A stretch of DNA of 64,000 nt, from NCBI GenBank assembly GCA_944325555.1, contig CALVAN010000005.1, positions 1 through 64,000 on the forward strand. The letters are read 5' to 3'. Source of the stretch: Candidatus Gastranaerophilales bacterium. GTDB lineage: Bacteria > Cyanobacteriota > Vampirovibrionia > Gastranaerophilales > Gastranaerophilaceae. This document shows positions 45,895 through 55,368 of this stretch, in pieces (the first letter of the stretch is position 1; the number at the start of each line of letters is the position of its first letter). The notes under the pieces were generated by a model that searched no databases, was not told where the DNA came from, and saw only the letters and a program-made list of their open reading frames with translations. Both the position numbers and the translations under genes were made by a program.

Positions 45895-46692
45895 ATGTTA
45901 AATTTACAGTCTAATACAGTAAATATAGCATCTAAGCAGTTCACAGGGTTGCCTAAGGGGGCAACGAATGATTCTATTTCTCAGTTCATGTTGTATCATG
46001 ACTCATTGAACAAGAAGTCATTTAATCAAACAGATAATTTTATTTTCAGAAAGACCGCTAAAAATGTTTCATTTGGCGGTCTTTCTTTATCAGAAGTTAA
46101 TAAAGTAAAACAAACCAAACTCTGGAAATTTTTAAATAATAAAACTTTAGAAAAATTTATAAGCATGGCTGATGCCAGCCAAACAATTTTTGATGCTGTA
46201 TTTGCTTTAGGTATAACCTGCGTGCTTAGACCTGCAGCAATCATGGCACAGGCAAATGAAAAGAACAAAGAAAAAAATAAAAAAGCTGCATCTCACTCAA
46301 TTTCTTCAGGGCTTATAGGCTATGGCTTTGCGGTTGCTTTATTTTCACCAATTAAAAAAGGTTTAAATAAACTTAAAGCGCATCCGGAAGTATTTGCTAA
46401 AAAAGCAGCCAAGTTTATAAAATCTAATAAAAATGCACAAACATTTACGATGCTTGTAAATAAGTCAACGGAAGTGTTAACGGCAAGCATACGTTCAGGA
46501 ATTACAATAGCTTTGATACCGTTTATTGATAAGTATCTTTTAAACAAAATTTTTGGAACTAAACAACCGGAAAGCAAAAAAGAAATTCAAAATACTTTGC
46601 AAAATCCGATTTATAAATACTCAATAATAAACTTTAAAAACAATGCAAAAGCTAGTAAAACATTTCAGAACTTTACGGGGGGACTTGAATAA
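45895..46692 (+). CDS. Hypothetical membrane protein, FKG-type, copy 1
   Basis: 265 residues starting MLNLQSNTVNIASKQFTG, with VSFGGLS near residue 58. Two to four hydrophobic segments (about 95-115, 140-158, 198-215) separated by Lys-rich stretches (NEKNKEKNKKAASH). No signal peptide. Overlaps the next gene by 1 nt (TAATG). The two share the layout membrane segment - charged helix - membrane segment - C-terminal membrane segment, so they are probably paralogues that work as a pair. GAGGA precedes the start. Confidence 0.75.
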   Translation: MLNLQSNTVNIASKQFTGLPKGATNDSISQFMLYHDSLNKKSFNQTDNFIFRKTAKNVSFGGLSLSEVNKVKQTKLWKFLNNKTLEKFISMADASQTIFDAVFALGITCVLRPAAIMAQANEKNKEKNKKAASHSISSGLIGYGFAVALFSPIKKGLNKLKAHPEVFAKKAAKFIKSNKNAQTFTMLVNKSTEVLTASIRSGITIALIPFIDKYLLNKIFGTKQPESKKEIQNTLQNPIYKYSIINFKNNAKASKTFQNFTGGLE

Positions 46693-47642
46693 TGCAAATT
46701 AAACCTTATACATATACCCCTCAACAAAGACAAGCTTTTAAAGGTTATAATGCAGGTTCTGCGTCAAAACTAGTAAAAGACGTAAAAAGAATTGCAAATA
46801 ACGCATCAGATCGTTCTACAAGTTGGCTGGCCTTGGGGTTAGGGAAACTAGCTTCAACAAAACCTGCACAAAGTCTTGTAAATTACCTTAAAAATAAAAA
46901 CTATCAGGAACACCTTGCTGCGTTTGTCGGGTGTACATTATCAGGTTTTTATATGCTTGATACGGCTCGTTCCAAAACAATAGAAAAAGACCAAAAAGTT
47001 CCTTTGATGATTAATCAGGGCGCTGTTTGTGCAATGTCTACAGTTGGCGCTTATACTCTAAATCATTATTTAAACAGAAAAATTAACCATATTGCAGAGC
47101 TTTTCCATATAGCAAAAATAGAAGATAAAAATTTACAGCAAAAATTCTTAAAATTTAGGCAAGATCCTGAGTATGCTGATGTTATTGAAAGGGCTGCCGC
47201 TAAAAATCCACAGCTCAAAAACACAATTGATAAACTCAAAAACAAATTTGAATTTACAAATAACGTAAAAGTTTATCTGAAGGAAGAAATTAAAAAGCAA
47301 AAGGGTGATACTGTTGCGCAGAATTTCTTAAAAGAAATTAAAAATATTACTGTGGAAAACGGTAAAGATAAATCAGAGATTGTAAAAGCAATTTATATAA
47401 AGAACATGAAAAACAGCAAAGCAATGAAGGCTGCATTCAATAGAGAATGTATGAATAACGCCATAAAAATGTTGGCTAACGCCGATTCTACCAAAAAACT
47501 TACTAGAATGATGAACGGATTTAAGACGGCACAGGCCTTAATGGTATTTGCTTTGATTTACAGATTTGTTTCACCTGTTATTGCGACACCTATCGCAAAC
47601 AGTATAAGCGAAAAGCTCGAAAACAGAAAAAATAATAAATAA
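46692..47642 (+). CDS. Hypothetical membrane protein, FKG-type, copy 2
   Basis: 316 residues starting MQIKPYTYTPQQRQAFKGYN (F16-K17-G18). Hydrophobic segments at about 78-95, 112-130 and 283-303, with a long charged helical middle. It follows copy 1 with a start-stop overlap, so translation is coupled. Cys-containing FVGCTLSGF and the Lys-rich C-terminus (EKLENRKNNK) are notable. It ends at a strong terminator. No family recognised. Confidence 0.75.
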   Translation: MQIKPYTYTPQQRQAFKGYNAGSASKLVKDVKRIANNASDRSTSWLALGLGKLASTKPAQSLVNYLKNKNYQEHLAAFVGCTLSGFYMLDTARSKTIEKDQKVPLMINQGAVCAMSTVGAYTLNHYLNRKINHIAELFHIAKIEDKNLQQKFLKFRQDPEYADVIERAAAKNPQLKNTIDKLKNKFEFTNNVKVYLKEEIKKQKGDTVAQNFLKEIKNITVENGKDKSEIVKAIYIKNMKNSKAMKAAFNRECMNNAIKMLANADSTKKLTRMMNGFKTAQALMVFALIYRFVSPVIATPIANSISEKLENRKNNK

Positions 47643-47647
47643 TAAAA

Positions 47648-47680
47648 ACACCGCATTTTGTTTTCAGTGCGGTGTTTTTT
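47648..47680 (+). terminator. Rho-independent terminator
   Basis: ACACCGCA/TGCGGTGT stem, followed by TTTTTT. It ends the two-gene membrane-protein operon. Confidence 0.9.
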
Positions 47681-47705
47681 TACTAACACTTGGAATCTCT
47701 TTATA

Positions 47706-48434
47706 CTAAGCCGTTACCGGCACAAATACTTTCATGTTTTTTGCATATTTTGGATTACTGTTAACAAAATCGCTTGCGGCTTTGCCGTTTCCCAGAGTTA
47801 TTTCTATATGTCCGTATTGGCTGCTGTATCCTGCTGAACCTTTTGGATAAACTAGTATGCAGCCTGCAGGCAGACTTGCCAGTTCATCTTGAGAAACTTT
47901 TACCTCTTTAAAATGAGAGTTGTTTCTCAGGTTTGCTTCCATCTGGTATGCATGTCCTCTTGTAACCTTAATGCCAGAAGCTTCAATCGCATCGCTGACA
48001 TACTTTGCGCATTCGCCTTGCGACGAAGATTCAGCATTTGCTTTTGCATTTTGTGCAAGTTTTTTAGCTGAATTTGCATCGTAATTTACATCCTTCAGAC
48101 TTGCAGTAGGGGTTGTATTCCAGTTAAAATTCAAGTTAAACATTTCTTGAAGTTGACTGAACTGATTTTTATAATTCTGCATTGTTGCGTTGTACATATC
48201 CATAAGCATACTCATATCGAATTTGGGCATTTCAAAATTGAAATTGAAGGCACCCATAGCAGGATATGTTGAATATGAAGGAATAAAACTGTCCATAGCC
48301 CCAAAAGATCCGGGCATATATTGTGAAAAATCAAACATAGGCAGTGATGACGTTGCTAACATTGGGTCAGAAAACATGTTCATCATTCCTGTGTCCAAAT
48401 AAGATGTGTTCAAATTAATCTTATCTAATGTCAC
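47706..48434 (-). CDS. CHAP/NlpC-P60-like cell-wall amidase domain protein
   Basis: 242 residues from a GTG start (GGAG 6 nt upstream). The N-terminal ~110 are Met/Phe/Tyr/Asn-rich and low-complexity (FNFNFEMPKFDMSMLMDMYN). The C-terminal ~105 residues form a CHAP-like fold: nucleophile Cys142 in GECAKYVSDAIE and His209-Ile-Glu211 in YGHIEITLGNG, with SLPAGCILVYPKG before it. CHAP enzymes cut peptidoglycan cross-bridges or amides. There is no signal peptide, so export would need another route or the protein acts in lysis. Confidence 0.78.
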   Translation of the reverse strand: MTLDKINLNTSYLDTGMMNMFSDPMLATSSLPMFDFSQYMPGSFGAMDSFIPSYSTYPAMGAFNFNFEMPKFDMSMLMDMYNATMQNYKNQFSQLQEMFNLNFNWNTTPTASLKDVNYDANSAKKLAQNAKANAESSSQGECAKYVSDAIEASGIKVTRGHAYQMEANLRNNSHFKEVKVSQDELASLPAGCILVYPKGSAGYSSQYGHIEITLGNGKAASDFVNSNPKYAKNMKVFVPVTA

Positions 48435-48561
48435 AAATTTCTCCTAAAATTTATCCCCTTATATTAATAAAGTAATTTTGTTGTAAAATATTGCTAAAAA
48501 TGAGATAATGTTAAAATATATTAAGCTTATAAGTTACTCATATGTGTATCATTTGTTGAAT

Positions 48562-49560
48562 ATGAATAAAATAAAATTTTTATTATTAATATTTTTATTT
48601 TGTTCAACTTTTGTCAATTCAGTCTTTGCTCTGGAAACTGCGACACCTGTTGAAATGGTAACTCCTGAGCAAAACGTGTCCGTACAAGTTCAAGAAACTT
48701 CCCAGCAGGAAGAAGAAATGTTTGCGCCGATTGATTTGGATTTAACGGATTACACTTATATGAATAAACAAAAAAATAAAAAGTTTGAATTATCCGCAAC
48801 AAAAGAAGGCGAACCTGCTTATGTGAAAAATACAGGCCAAATTTGGGATGAGAACATGCTCTTTAGATACAATTTTTATTCTGATGAAGACAATTTGCGG
48901 GTACTCCCCAGCTACGGTTCCCTGAACAGTTATGTAAGTCAAAAACTTGATGAAAATACTAACGTCATGATAGGACAGGACGGAATTTCTTCAATTAATG
49001 GAGATACAGTTAATTTTGCATATGCAAACAGTTCTTATTACAGCAGCGGAGCACGAATAGACGGGAGTACATCAAAATTTAACTACTCCTTAGGTGCTTT
49101 TAATGAAACAGACACACTTAATCAGGAGCTTGCTGCAATTGTTTCCACTAAACCTGCTAGTCTTATGAATTCTACAGGAAAATTTTATGTAGGCGGCGGA
49201 GTTTTTTCAAATCTTATGGATGACGTAAATAAAAATACAGCCGGTATATTTGCTCAGTATAATAACGATAAATTATCGTTAGGTGCACAGCTGGCACGTT
49301 CTCAGTACACTAAAAGCGGATATGATGATGCTAACAGTGTGCATTTTCTCACGCAATATAAAGTCAATGATCATCTGTCGTTAAAAAACAAAATTGTCAA
49401 AAATTTTGATATTGATGAGCTACAGGGTGAAGTCGGAATTGTTTACAAGCCGTTAAGTGATACAGACAGGCTGCAATTTGAACTGACTGCAGCTAATTAT
49501 CAGTCCCAAAACGTTATCACAAGGCAAAGATTAAAATTTACAACCTCTTTTAAATTTTGA
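48562..49560 (+). CDS. Exported beta-barrel-like protein
   Basis: 332 residues from ATG 48562, chosen because it begins a signal peptide (MNKIKFLLLIFLFCSTFVNSVFA). The mature protein begins with a Glu/Val/Gln-rich linker and then alternating strands with aromatic girdles (NFAYANSSYYSSGARIDGS, TAGIFAQYNNDKLSLGAQLA). The last residue is Phe (TTSFKF), the classic C-terminal signature of outer-membrane beta-barrels. Likely a porin or outer-membrane protein. It overlaps hisS by 11 nt at the 3' end. Confidence 0.75.
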   Translation: MNKIKFLLLIFLFCSTFVNSVFALETATPVEMVTPEQNVSVQVQETSQQEEEMFAPIDLDLTDYTYMNKQKNKKFELSATKEGEPAYVKNTGQIWDENMLFRYNFYSDEDNLRVLPSYGSLNSYVSQKLDENTNVMIGQDGISSINGDTVNFAYANSSYYSSGARIDGSTSKFNYSLGAFNETDTLNQELAAIVSTKPASLMNSTGKFYVGGGVFSNLMDDVNKNTAGIFAQYNNDKLSLGAQLARSQYTKSGYDDANSVHFLTQYKVNDHLSLKNKIVKNFDIDELQGEVGIVYKPLSDTDRLQFELTAANYQSQNVITRQRLKFTTSFKF

Positions 49561-50782
49561 TATGTTTTAAATAATCAGTTCTTGCAACGGTAACCTGCTC
49601 AGACGTATCAAGATTTTTTACGGTTACTGTGCCTGATTTAATTTCATCATCCATTAAAATAATTGCATACTTTGCAGTTTTAGCAGCTTTATCAAGCTGT
49701 TTTTTGAATTTTTTGTTTGCGTAATCAAATTCAGCACTATAACCGCTGTCTCTAAGTTCTTCTACCAATTTAAAGGCAGCATTCGTGTCCTCAGATATAA
49801 CAAATGCATTGAGTCTTGGCTCTTGTGTTTGTTCTATCAGGGAGTTTAATCTTTCCATGCCCATAGCCCAGCCGACAGCAGGTGTAGACGGTCCGCCCAG
49901 CGTTTCCACCAGAGAATCATATCTCCCGCCGCCGCAAACAGCATTTTGAGAACCAAGGTTGTTTGATTTAATCTCAAATACCGTTCTGTTGTAATAATCC
50001 AGTCCTCTTACAAGCTGCCTGTTTCTTTTGTAAGGAATATTCAGAACCTTCAGATACTGCTGTACCTTTTCAAAATGCTCTTTACATTCATCACAGATAA
50101 AATCGCCCAGTATTACTTTTTGAATTTCTTCTTTTTCAAATATCTTTTTACAAGAATCTACTTTGCAGTCGAGAATCCTTAGAGGATTCTTTTCGTATCT
50201 GAAATTACAATCTTCACATAGCTCTGTAAGGTATGGTTTTAATACTTCTTTTATTGATTCTCTATACTTTTTTCTGCATTCCGGACAACCAAGAGAGTTA
50301 ATTTCAATTTCCAGATCATTTAATCCGAGTTTGTTTAAATATTTTACGGCAAGGTTTATTACTTCCGCATCTGCAGAGGGTTCGGCTGAACCGAACATTT
50401 CAACCCCGATTTGGTGAAATTGTCTTTGTCTCCCGGCCTGCGGCCTTTCATAGCGAAACATCGGACCTTTGTACCATAGTTTTACCGGCTGTGGTAATCT
50501 GTGAAAGCCATGTTCAATATAAGCACGTACAACACCTGCAGTGTTTTCGGGACGCAATGTTAAAGAACGTTCGCTTTTTTCGAAAGTGTACATTTCTTTG
50601 TTAACAATGTCTGTGGAATCTCCGACACCTCTTGCAAAAAGCTCCGTAGCTTCAAAAATAGGTGTTCTTATTTCTTTGAAATTTGCCTTTGAAAAGACTT
50701 CATAACCTGCTGCTTCCATGTTTTGCCAATTTGAAACTTCCTGCGGCAATATATCTTTTGTTCCCTTTTGTGCTTGTATCAA
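49550..50782 (-). CDS. hisS: Histidine--tRNA ligase
   Basis: 410-residue class II aminoacyl-tRNA synthetase. N-terminus MIQAQKGTKDILP; motif 2 region RPENTAGVVRAYIEHG with MFRYERPQAGRQRQFHQIG; histidine-binding LVRGLDYYNRTVFEI; motif 3 in PAVGWAMGMERL. A four-Cys insertion (CPECRKKY; CEDCNFRY ... CDECKEHF) gives a zinc-ribbon-like element in the insertion domain. Starts at TTG (GAGAGG 7 nt upstream). Confidence 0.95.
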   Translation of the reverse strand: MIQAQKGTKDILPQEVSNWQNMEAAGYEVFSKANFKEIRTPIFEATELFARGVGDSTDIVNKEMYTFEKSERSLTLRPENTAGVVRAYIEHGFHRLPQPVKLWYKGPMFRYERPQAGRQRQFHQIGVEMFGSAEPSADAEVINLAVKYLNKLGLNDLEIEINSLGCPECRKKYRESIKEVLKPYLTELCEDCNFRYEKNPLRILDCKVDSCKKIFEKEEIQKVILGDFICDECKEHFEKVQQYLKVLNIPYKRNRQLVRGLDYYNRTVFEIKSNNLGSQNAVCGGGRYDSLVETLGGPSTPAVGWAMGMERLNSLIEQTQEPRLNAFVISEDTNAAFKLVEELRDSGYSAEFDYANKKFKKQLDKAAKTAKYAIILMDDEIKSGTVTVKNLDTSEQVTVARTDYLKHIKI

Positions 50783-50886
50783 TTTTTACCTCTCATTCTC
50801 TTTTCAAATTATATATTAAACATGGCTATTTCAATATATTAAAATTTATAGTAAAATCACATTGGTATTATCAAATTGAGGTGTCT

Positions 50887-51918
50887 ATGGATTTTAAAAG
50901 CTCATTAACGCCAAAGAATATATGTTTTACTCTTTTGGTTTTATTTGTAATTTTTATGCTTGTTAAAATGACTGATATTGCACTGTTATTGTTTTGCAGT
51001 TATGTAATATCATCAGCGATAAATCCATTTGTTGACAAGTTATCCGAAAAAATGCCGAGAAGCCTTGCTACTACATTAATGATAGTTTTGATTTTACTTG
51101 TTACATTAGGTGTTTTAACTCCTATTGTCATTATGTCAGTAAACGAAATTACGGATTTGGTTAATAATATGCCTCAGCATATTGATAAACTCCAAAATTT
51201 CATTGCAAACTTTAAAATTGCAGGACAAAGTATATCACAGTATTTAAATATTGATACGGTATTAAACAATTCATCCACAATAGCAAAAGAAGTTATAGAT
51301 AAATCAATAAATGTAACAGTTGGTTTTGTCGGGCTTCTTACAGTGCTTGTTACAATAGGTATTATTGTTTTCTTCCTGTCTAACGACAGAGAAGAAATTA
51401 AAAAATTCTCTTTAAAATTATTTCCGTACAACCTTCGACCGAGAGCATCAGAAGTTATAGACGACTTGGAAAATAAAGTTGGCGGCTATGTTACTGCGCA
51501 ATTGTTATCAATATCCATTGTTGGTATCGTTGTGGCTTTATTCCTTCTTGTTATGAAGGTTGAATATGCTGTGTTCCTTGGCTTTATATCAGCAATACTT
51601 GACCTTGTGCCTGTTGTCGGCCCGATTATATCCGGTATATTGATATTGCTTGTCGCTTTTCCGAAAGGCTGGATAGTATGTGTTATTGCAATATTTTCCT
51701 TGCTTTTGGGACAATTTCTTGAAAACAATTGGGCAAAACCATATTTCTTTTCAAAATATATGGATTTGCATCCGCTTGTTGTAATATTTTCTTTTGTTGT
51801 AGCTGCAAAATTTTTGGGGGTAATCGGTGTGCTTATCGCTCCGGCTATAGCAGCAGTTGTTGTTACATTGTTTGAAGAAATATATGTTAAGACCATGAAT
51901 GACGGAAATGAGGAATAA
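50887..51918 (+). CDS. AI-2E family transporter
   Basis: 343 residues from ATG 50887 (GAGGTG upstream); the open frame extends upstream into hisS but that part is rejected. Seven or eight membrane helices of the TqsA/PerM/YtqB superfamily. Conserved ALLLFCSYVISSAINPFVDKL, the amphipathic long helix and the C-terminal FLGFISAILDLVPVVGPIIS block. Family members export small molecules (autoinducer-2 in TqsA) or ions; the substrate here is unknown. Probably cotranscribed with the radical SAM gene 2 nt downstream. Confidence 0.92.
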   Translation: MDFKSSLTPKNICFTLLVLFVIFMLVKMTDIALLLFCSYVISSAINPFVDKLSEKMPRSLATTLMIVLILLVTLGVLTPIVIMSVNEITDLVNNMPQHIDKLQNFIANFKIAGQSISQYLNIDTVLNNSSTIAKEVIDKSINVTVGFVGLLTVLVTIGIIVFFLSNDREEIKKFSLKLFPYNLRPRASEVIDDLENKVGGYVTAQLLSISIVGIVVALFLLVMKVEYAVFLGFISAILDLVPVVGPIISGILILLVAFPKGWIVCVIAIFSLLLGQFLENNWAKPYFFSKYMDLHPLVVIFSFVVAAKFLGVIGVLIAPAIAAVVVTLFEEIYVKTMNDGNEE

Positions 51919-51920
51919 TT

Positions 51921-53522
51921 TTGTCTGATATTATCTTGTATGATATTCCGCAAAAATCTTCCGAGATTAATATTTGGATGGCCTTTCCTGCGATGACCTC
52001 TTTTGGAATGTCCTCGCTTGGTTATATGTCTATAGTAAAACGTCTTGATGTAAGAAGCGACTATTATGTTGAAAAGATTTTTACGGATACAACCAACACA
52101 AAACTAAAACCGTGCGATGTCGATGTCATGGGCTTTTCTGTTTCGTTTGAAATTGATTTTCTGGGTATCTTTAAAATTCTCGAGAATTTTAATATTCCGT
52201 TAAAATCCTCTCAAAGGGATGAAACGTACCCGATAATATTTGGTGGCGGACCTGTTTTGACTGCCAATCCGGAGCCTTATTGCGAATTCTTTGACTTTAT
52301 AATCATAGGTGATGCTGAAGAGATTGATACCAATGTAATTGATGTAATAAAAGATAATAAAAATTTAACTAAAAACGAAAAATTACAAAAACTTTCAAAA
52401 GTTAAAGGTATCTATGTTCCTTCTTTGACAAAGTTTGACGAAAAACTCGGAGTACTGACGCTCAACGGGGAACCATACAGCGTTGAAAAAATATCTTCGC
52501 CGTTGTGTGAATGTATAACAACTCCTGTGTTGAGTGAAAACAGTTTCTTTTCAAATACATATGTAATAGAAATTGTACGGGGCTGTCCTCAGCGATGCGG
52601 CTTCTGTCTTGCATCTTATTTGAATCTTCCTTCCCGTTATTGCGACTTAAACAAAATAATAGAAAAAATTGATGAGGGGCTGAAATATACAAACAAAATT
52701 GCTTTGCTCGGAGCATTGATTACTGCTCATCCTCAATTTGAAAAAATTTGTGAATATATTTTAAAAAGAAAACAAGAAGATGTTCCTATGTTGGAATTAT
52801 CGGTTTCTTCTTTGCGTGCGGATTCTATTTCTCCTTTAATTATAAAAACGCTTGTACAGTGCGGACAAAAGCATTCAACTATTGCAATAGAGGCAGGCTC
52901 TGACAGATTGAGAAAACTTATCAACAAAAACCTTACAGAAGCTCAAATATTTGAAACTGTAAAAACAGCTCAGAAATATGGATTAAAAGGCTTGAAAATT
53001 TACGCTATGATAGGTCATCCCAGTGAAACCCAAGAAGATATTGAAGCTTTTGTTGATTTGGCTAAAAAACTGAAAACAGAGTTTAAAGCTTTTGAATTTA
53101 CTTTTTCTTTTGCAACTTTTGTTCCGAAATCTCATACTCCGTTTCAGTTTTGTCAAAGAGAAAGCATAAAATCACTGGAAACGAAATATGAATATCTTAA
53201 AAAGGAATTTCATAAACTGGGTGTCAAAATCAGAACCTCAAGCGTAAAATGGGATTACTGGCAGGCGCTTTTATCAAGGGGTGACAGAAGATTGGCTGAT
53301 TATTTGATTTCCGTGTATAAAAACGGAGGAAATCTGGGTGCATTTAAACAAACTTATAATGAAATGAAAAAAACATGCCAACTTCCTTCTTCTGATTTTT
53401 ATGCAACAGCAGGAAAAGAATTACATGATAATTTGCCATGGGATTTTATAAAAATCACTCCGGGTAAAGAGCATTTAATATCGGAATATAAGCGCCTTTT
53501 AGCTGATTATAACAAAATGTAA
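51921..53522 (+). CDS. B12-binding-type radical SAM protein
   Basis: 533 residues from TTG 51921 (GAGGA 8 nt upstream). The N-terminal ~190 have a B12-binding-like Rossmann fold (MGFSVSFEIDFLGIFKIL, IIFGGGPVLTANPEP), followed by the radical SAM core with the 4Fe-4S/SAM motif Cx3Cx2C (C222, C226, C229; RGCPQRCGFC) and a C-terminal extension. The style matches the family of cobalamin-binding radical SAM enzymes such as those modifying tRNA or lipids; a firm assignment is not possible. Confidence 0.88.
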   Translation: MSDIILYDIPQKSSEINIWMAFPAMTSFGMSSLGYMSIVKRLDVRSDYYVEKIFTDTTNTKLKPCDVDVMGFSVSFEIDFLGIFKILENFNIPLKSSQRDETYPIIFGGGPVLTANPEPYCEFFDFIIIGDAEEIDTNVIDVIKDNKNLTKNEKLQKLSKVKGIYVPSLTKFDEKLGVLTLNGEPYSVEKISSPLCECITTPVLSENSFFSNTYVIEIVRGCPQRCGFCLASYLNLPSRYCDLNKIIEKIDEGLKYTNKIALLGALITAHPQFEKICEYILKRKQEDVPMLELSVSSLRADSISPLIIKTLVQCGQKHSTIAIEAGSDRLRKLINKNLTEAQIFETVKTAQKYGLKGLKIYAMIGHPSETQEDIEAFVDLAKKLKTEFKAFEFTFSFATFVPKSHTPFQFCQRESIKSLETKYEYLKKEFHKLGVKIRTSSVKWDYWQALLSRGDRRLADYLISVYKNGGNLGAFKQTYNEMKKTCQLPSSDFYATAGKELHDNLPWDFIKITPGKEHLISEYKRLLADYNKM

Positions 53523-53553
53523 ATTTTATACTGGTATTTTATAAAAAAAAGTA

Positions 53554-53581
53554 TTGACATAAAATTTTCTTTTGTCATAAT
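53554..53581 (+). promoter_or_regulatory. Sigma-70 promoter of candidate small RNA
   Basis: TTGACA (53554-53559), 16 nt, CATAAT (53576-53581). This is the clearest vegetative promoter in the window, and no protein gene follows it directly. Confidence 0.75.
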
Positions 53582-53587
53582 TAAATA

Positions 53588-53743
53588 TGTAAGGTTTAAG
53601 TGTAGTCGAAACACTAAATAACATCTTAAATTACATTAATAACCCCGAACACATATAAACTCCTAAATAATAAACACAAAAGAGACCATTAGGATGCAGA
53701 AAACAAACCACCCGAACATTAATAATTCGAGTGGCTTTTTTTT
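53588..53743 (+). ncRNA. Candidate small RNA, Yfr1-like layout
   Basis: A roughly 155-nt unit between a strong promoter and a terminator, with no sensible ORF. A 5' hairpin, TTTAAGTGT/ACACTAAA (53596-53618), is followed by A/U-rich single strand containing ACTCCT (53659-53664), complementary to Shine-Dalgarno. TCCTAA (53661-53666) could pair with TTAGGA (53689-53694). The end is CCAC-C-CGAA/TTCG-A-GTGG followed by eight T (53707-53743). The layout resembles cyanobacterial Yfr1 (hairpin - ACUCCU - terminator), but that likeness was judged by eye. The last ~150 nt before fumarase contain nothing else notable. Confidence 0.6.
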
Positions 53744-53890
53744 ATAATTAACTAAAACTTATATATTGTATATCATTTGATATCCAACAAGTGTAAATTT
53801 GACAATAAATAACGATTAAACAAAATATCGTGAATGTTTTCACGATACGGAACGTTTGATTTTCTCCAAAAAGGCATTTATGATTATATA

Positions 53891-55249
53891 ATGATAAAAA
53901 TTGACTCAACAATTATAGAAAAAGCTGTTTATAATTTATGTCTGCAAGCCAATACCTGTTACGACGAGTGTTTATATAATATCCTTTTGAAAAAATTAAA
54001 TGCAGCTGTTTCTTCTGATGATAAATTTAAGTATTCAAATATTTTGAAGAACATAAAATTGGCTTTTGATTCTAAACGTCCTTTATGTCAGGACTGCGGA
54101 CAAGTTGTAGTTTTTGTTAAATATGGTTGTGAATGTATTTGTGATAAACCTGTAAACGAGATAATTAACGCTGCTGTTGAAAAGGCATACACTGAAAATT
54201 GTTTTAGAATGTCGGTTGTAAAAAATGCAATTTTTGAGCGCATTAATACAAATACAAATACTCCCGCTCTAATATATACAGATATAGTTGCCGGTTCAGA
54301 AATTTCTATTGATTTAATGATAAAGGGTGCCGGGTCGGAAAACTGCAGTGCACTGAAAATGTTTAAACCGTCTGCACAAAAAGAAGATATTTATGAATTT
54401 ATTAAAGAAACAATAATTGCGGCAGGAGAAAAGAGCTGCCCGCCAATGACTATAGGAATCGGCATAGGCGGAACAATGGAGTATGCAGCATTGCTTTCAA
54501 AAAAATCTTTTTTCCACAGACAAAATACTGAGGAATTTAATTTTGTAAAAGGTTTAAGAGATTATTTGAAAACTGATGAGTCCAATATTTTAGATATTTA
54601 TCTCATGACAACTTCTACGCATATAGCTTGTTTGCCCGTTGCTATCACTATTAATTGTCACAGTACCAGACATGCATCTGCAACAATATTGCAAAATGAA
54701 GTAAAATATTCTTCAGCTTTTTATGGATATAATGACATAGCTGTAAGTGACGGAAATTTTAAAGAAGTTTTTTGTTCTGATGCACAGATGATACGTTCCT
54801 TAAAAAATGGTGAAAATATTCTTTTGACGGGTGAAATTTATACAGCTCGTGATGCTGCTCATAAAAAGTTTAAAGATTATTTTGAAAAAAACGGAAAGTT
54901 ACCGTTGGATTTTAATAATAAAATTATTTTTTATGCAGGACCCTGCCCTGCAACTGAAGATGAAATCATAGGTCCCGTCGGGCCGACAACTTCTTTTCGT
55001 ATGGATGAATACTGTGAACTTATGTATTCCCAAGGACTGTTGGCAACTATAGGCAAAGGTGAAAGAAGTCTTCATTCGCAAAATATTATAAATAAATATA
55101 AAGGTAAATATTTTACTGCACAAGGCGGGGTTGCTTGTCTTTTGTCAAAATGTGTTAAAACGTCTGAGATTATTGCATTCGGTGAGCTTGGAACAGAAGC
55201 TGTAAGAAAGCTTTATGTCCAAAAATTACCGCTAAAGGTTGTTATCTGA
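53891..55249 (+). CDS. Fumarate hydratase, class I, alpha and beta parts fused
   Basis: 452 residues from ATG 53891 (an upstream TTG extension is rejected). Iron-sulfur fumarase: fumarate + water to malate. The N-terminal Fumerase domain has LCQDCGQ (C66, C69; usual motif CQDTG) and GSENCSALK (C152), then THIACLPVAITINCHSTRHAS. The C-terminal Fumerase_C domain has GEIYTARDAAHKKF and GPVGPTTSFRMDEY. Both halves are in one chain as in FumA-type enzymes. The three cluster ligands could not all be assigned. Fits anaerobic C4 metabolism. Confidence 0.93.
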   Translation: MIKIDSTIIEKAVYNLCLQANTCYDECLYNILLKKLNAAVSSDDKFKYSNILKNIKLAFDSKRPLCQDCGQVVVFVKYGCECICDKPVNEIINAAVEKAYTENCFRMSVVKNAIFERINTNTNTPALIYTDIVAGSEISIDLMIKGAGSENCSALKMFKPSAQKEDIYEFIKETIIAAGEKSCPPMTIGIGIGGTMEYAALLSKKSFFHRQNTEEFNFVKGLRDYLKTDESNILDIYLMTTSTHIACLPVAITINCHSTRHASATILQNEVKYSSAFYGYNDIAVSDGNFKEVFCSDAQMIRSLKNGENILLTGEIYTARDAAHKKFKDYFEKNGKLPLDFNNKIIFYAGPCPATEDEIIGPVGPTTSFRMDEYCELMYSQGLLATIGKGERSLHSQNIINKYKGKYFTAQGGVACLLSKCVKTSEIIAFGELGTEAVRKLYVQKLPLKVVI

Positions 55250-55368
55250 TTTTATATTTTTATTTTAATTAATATTAAAATCCTTGCTAAAACCATAATT
55301 TATAGTACAATTGGGGTATGTGTAGAAAATGGTCCTTTTGAGATGGAAAAGAGGACAAGGGAGAAAAA

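Noticed and set aside
50683-50886. N-terminal extension of the AI-2E transporter
   Set aside because: It lies antisense to hisS and has no ribosome site; the Met at 50887 has GAGGTG upstream and starts the family's usual N-terminus.
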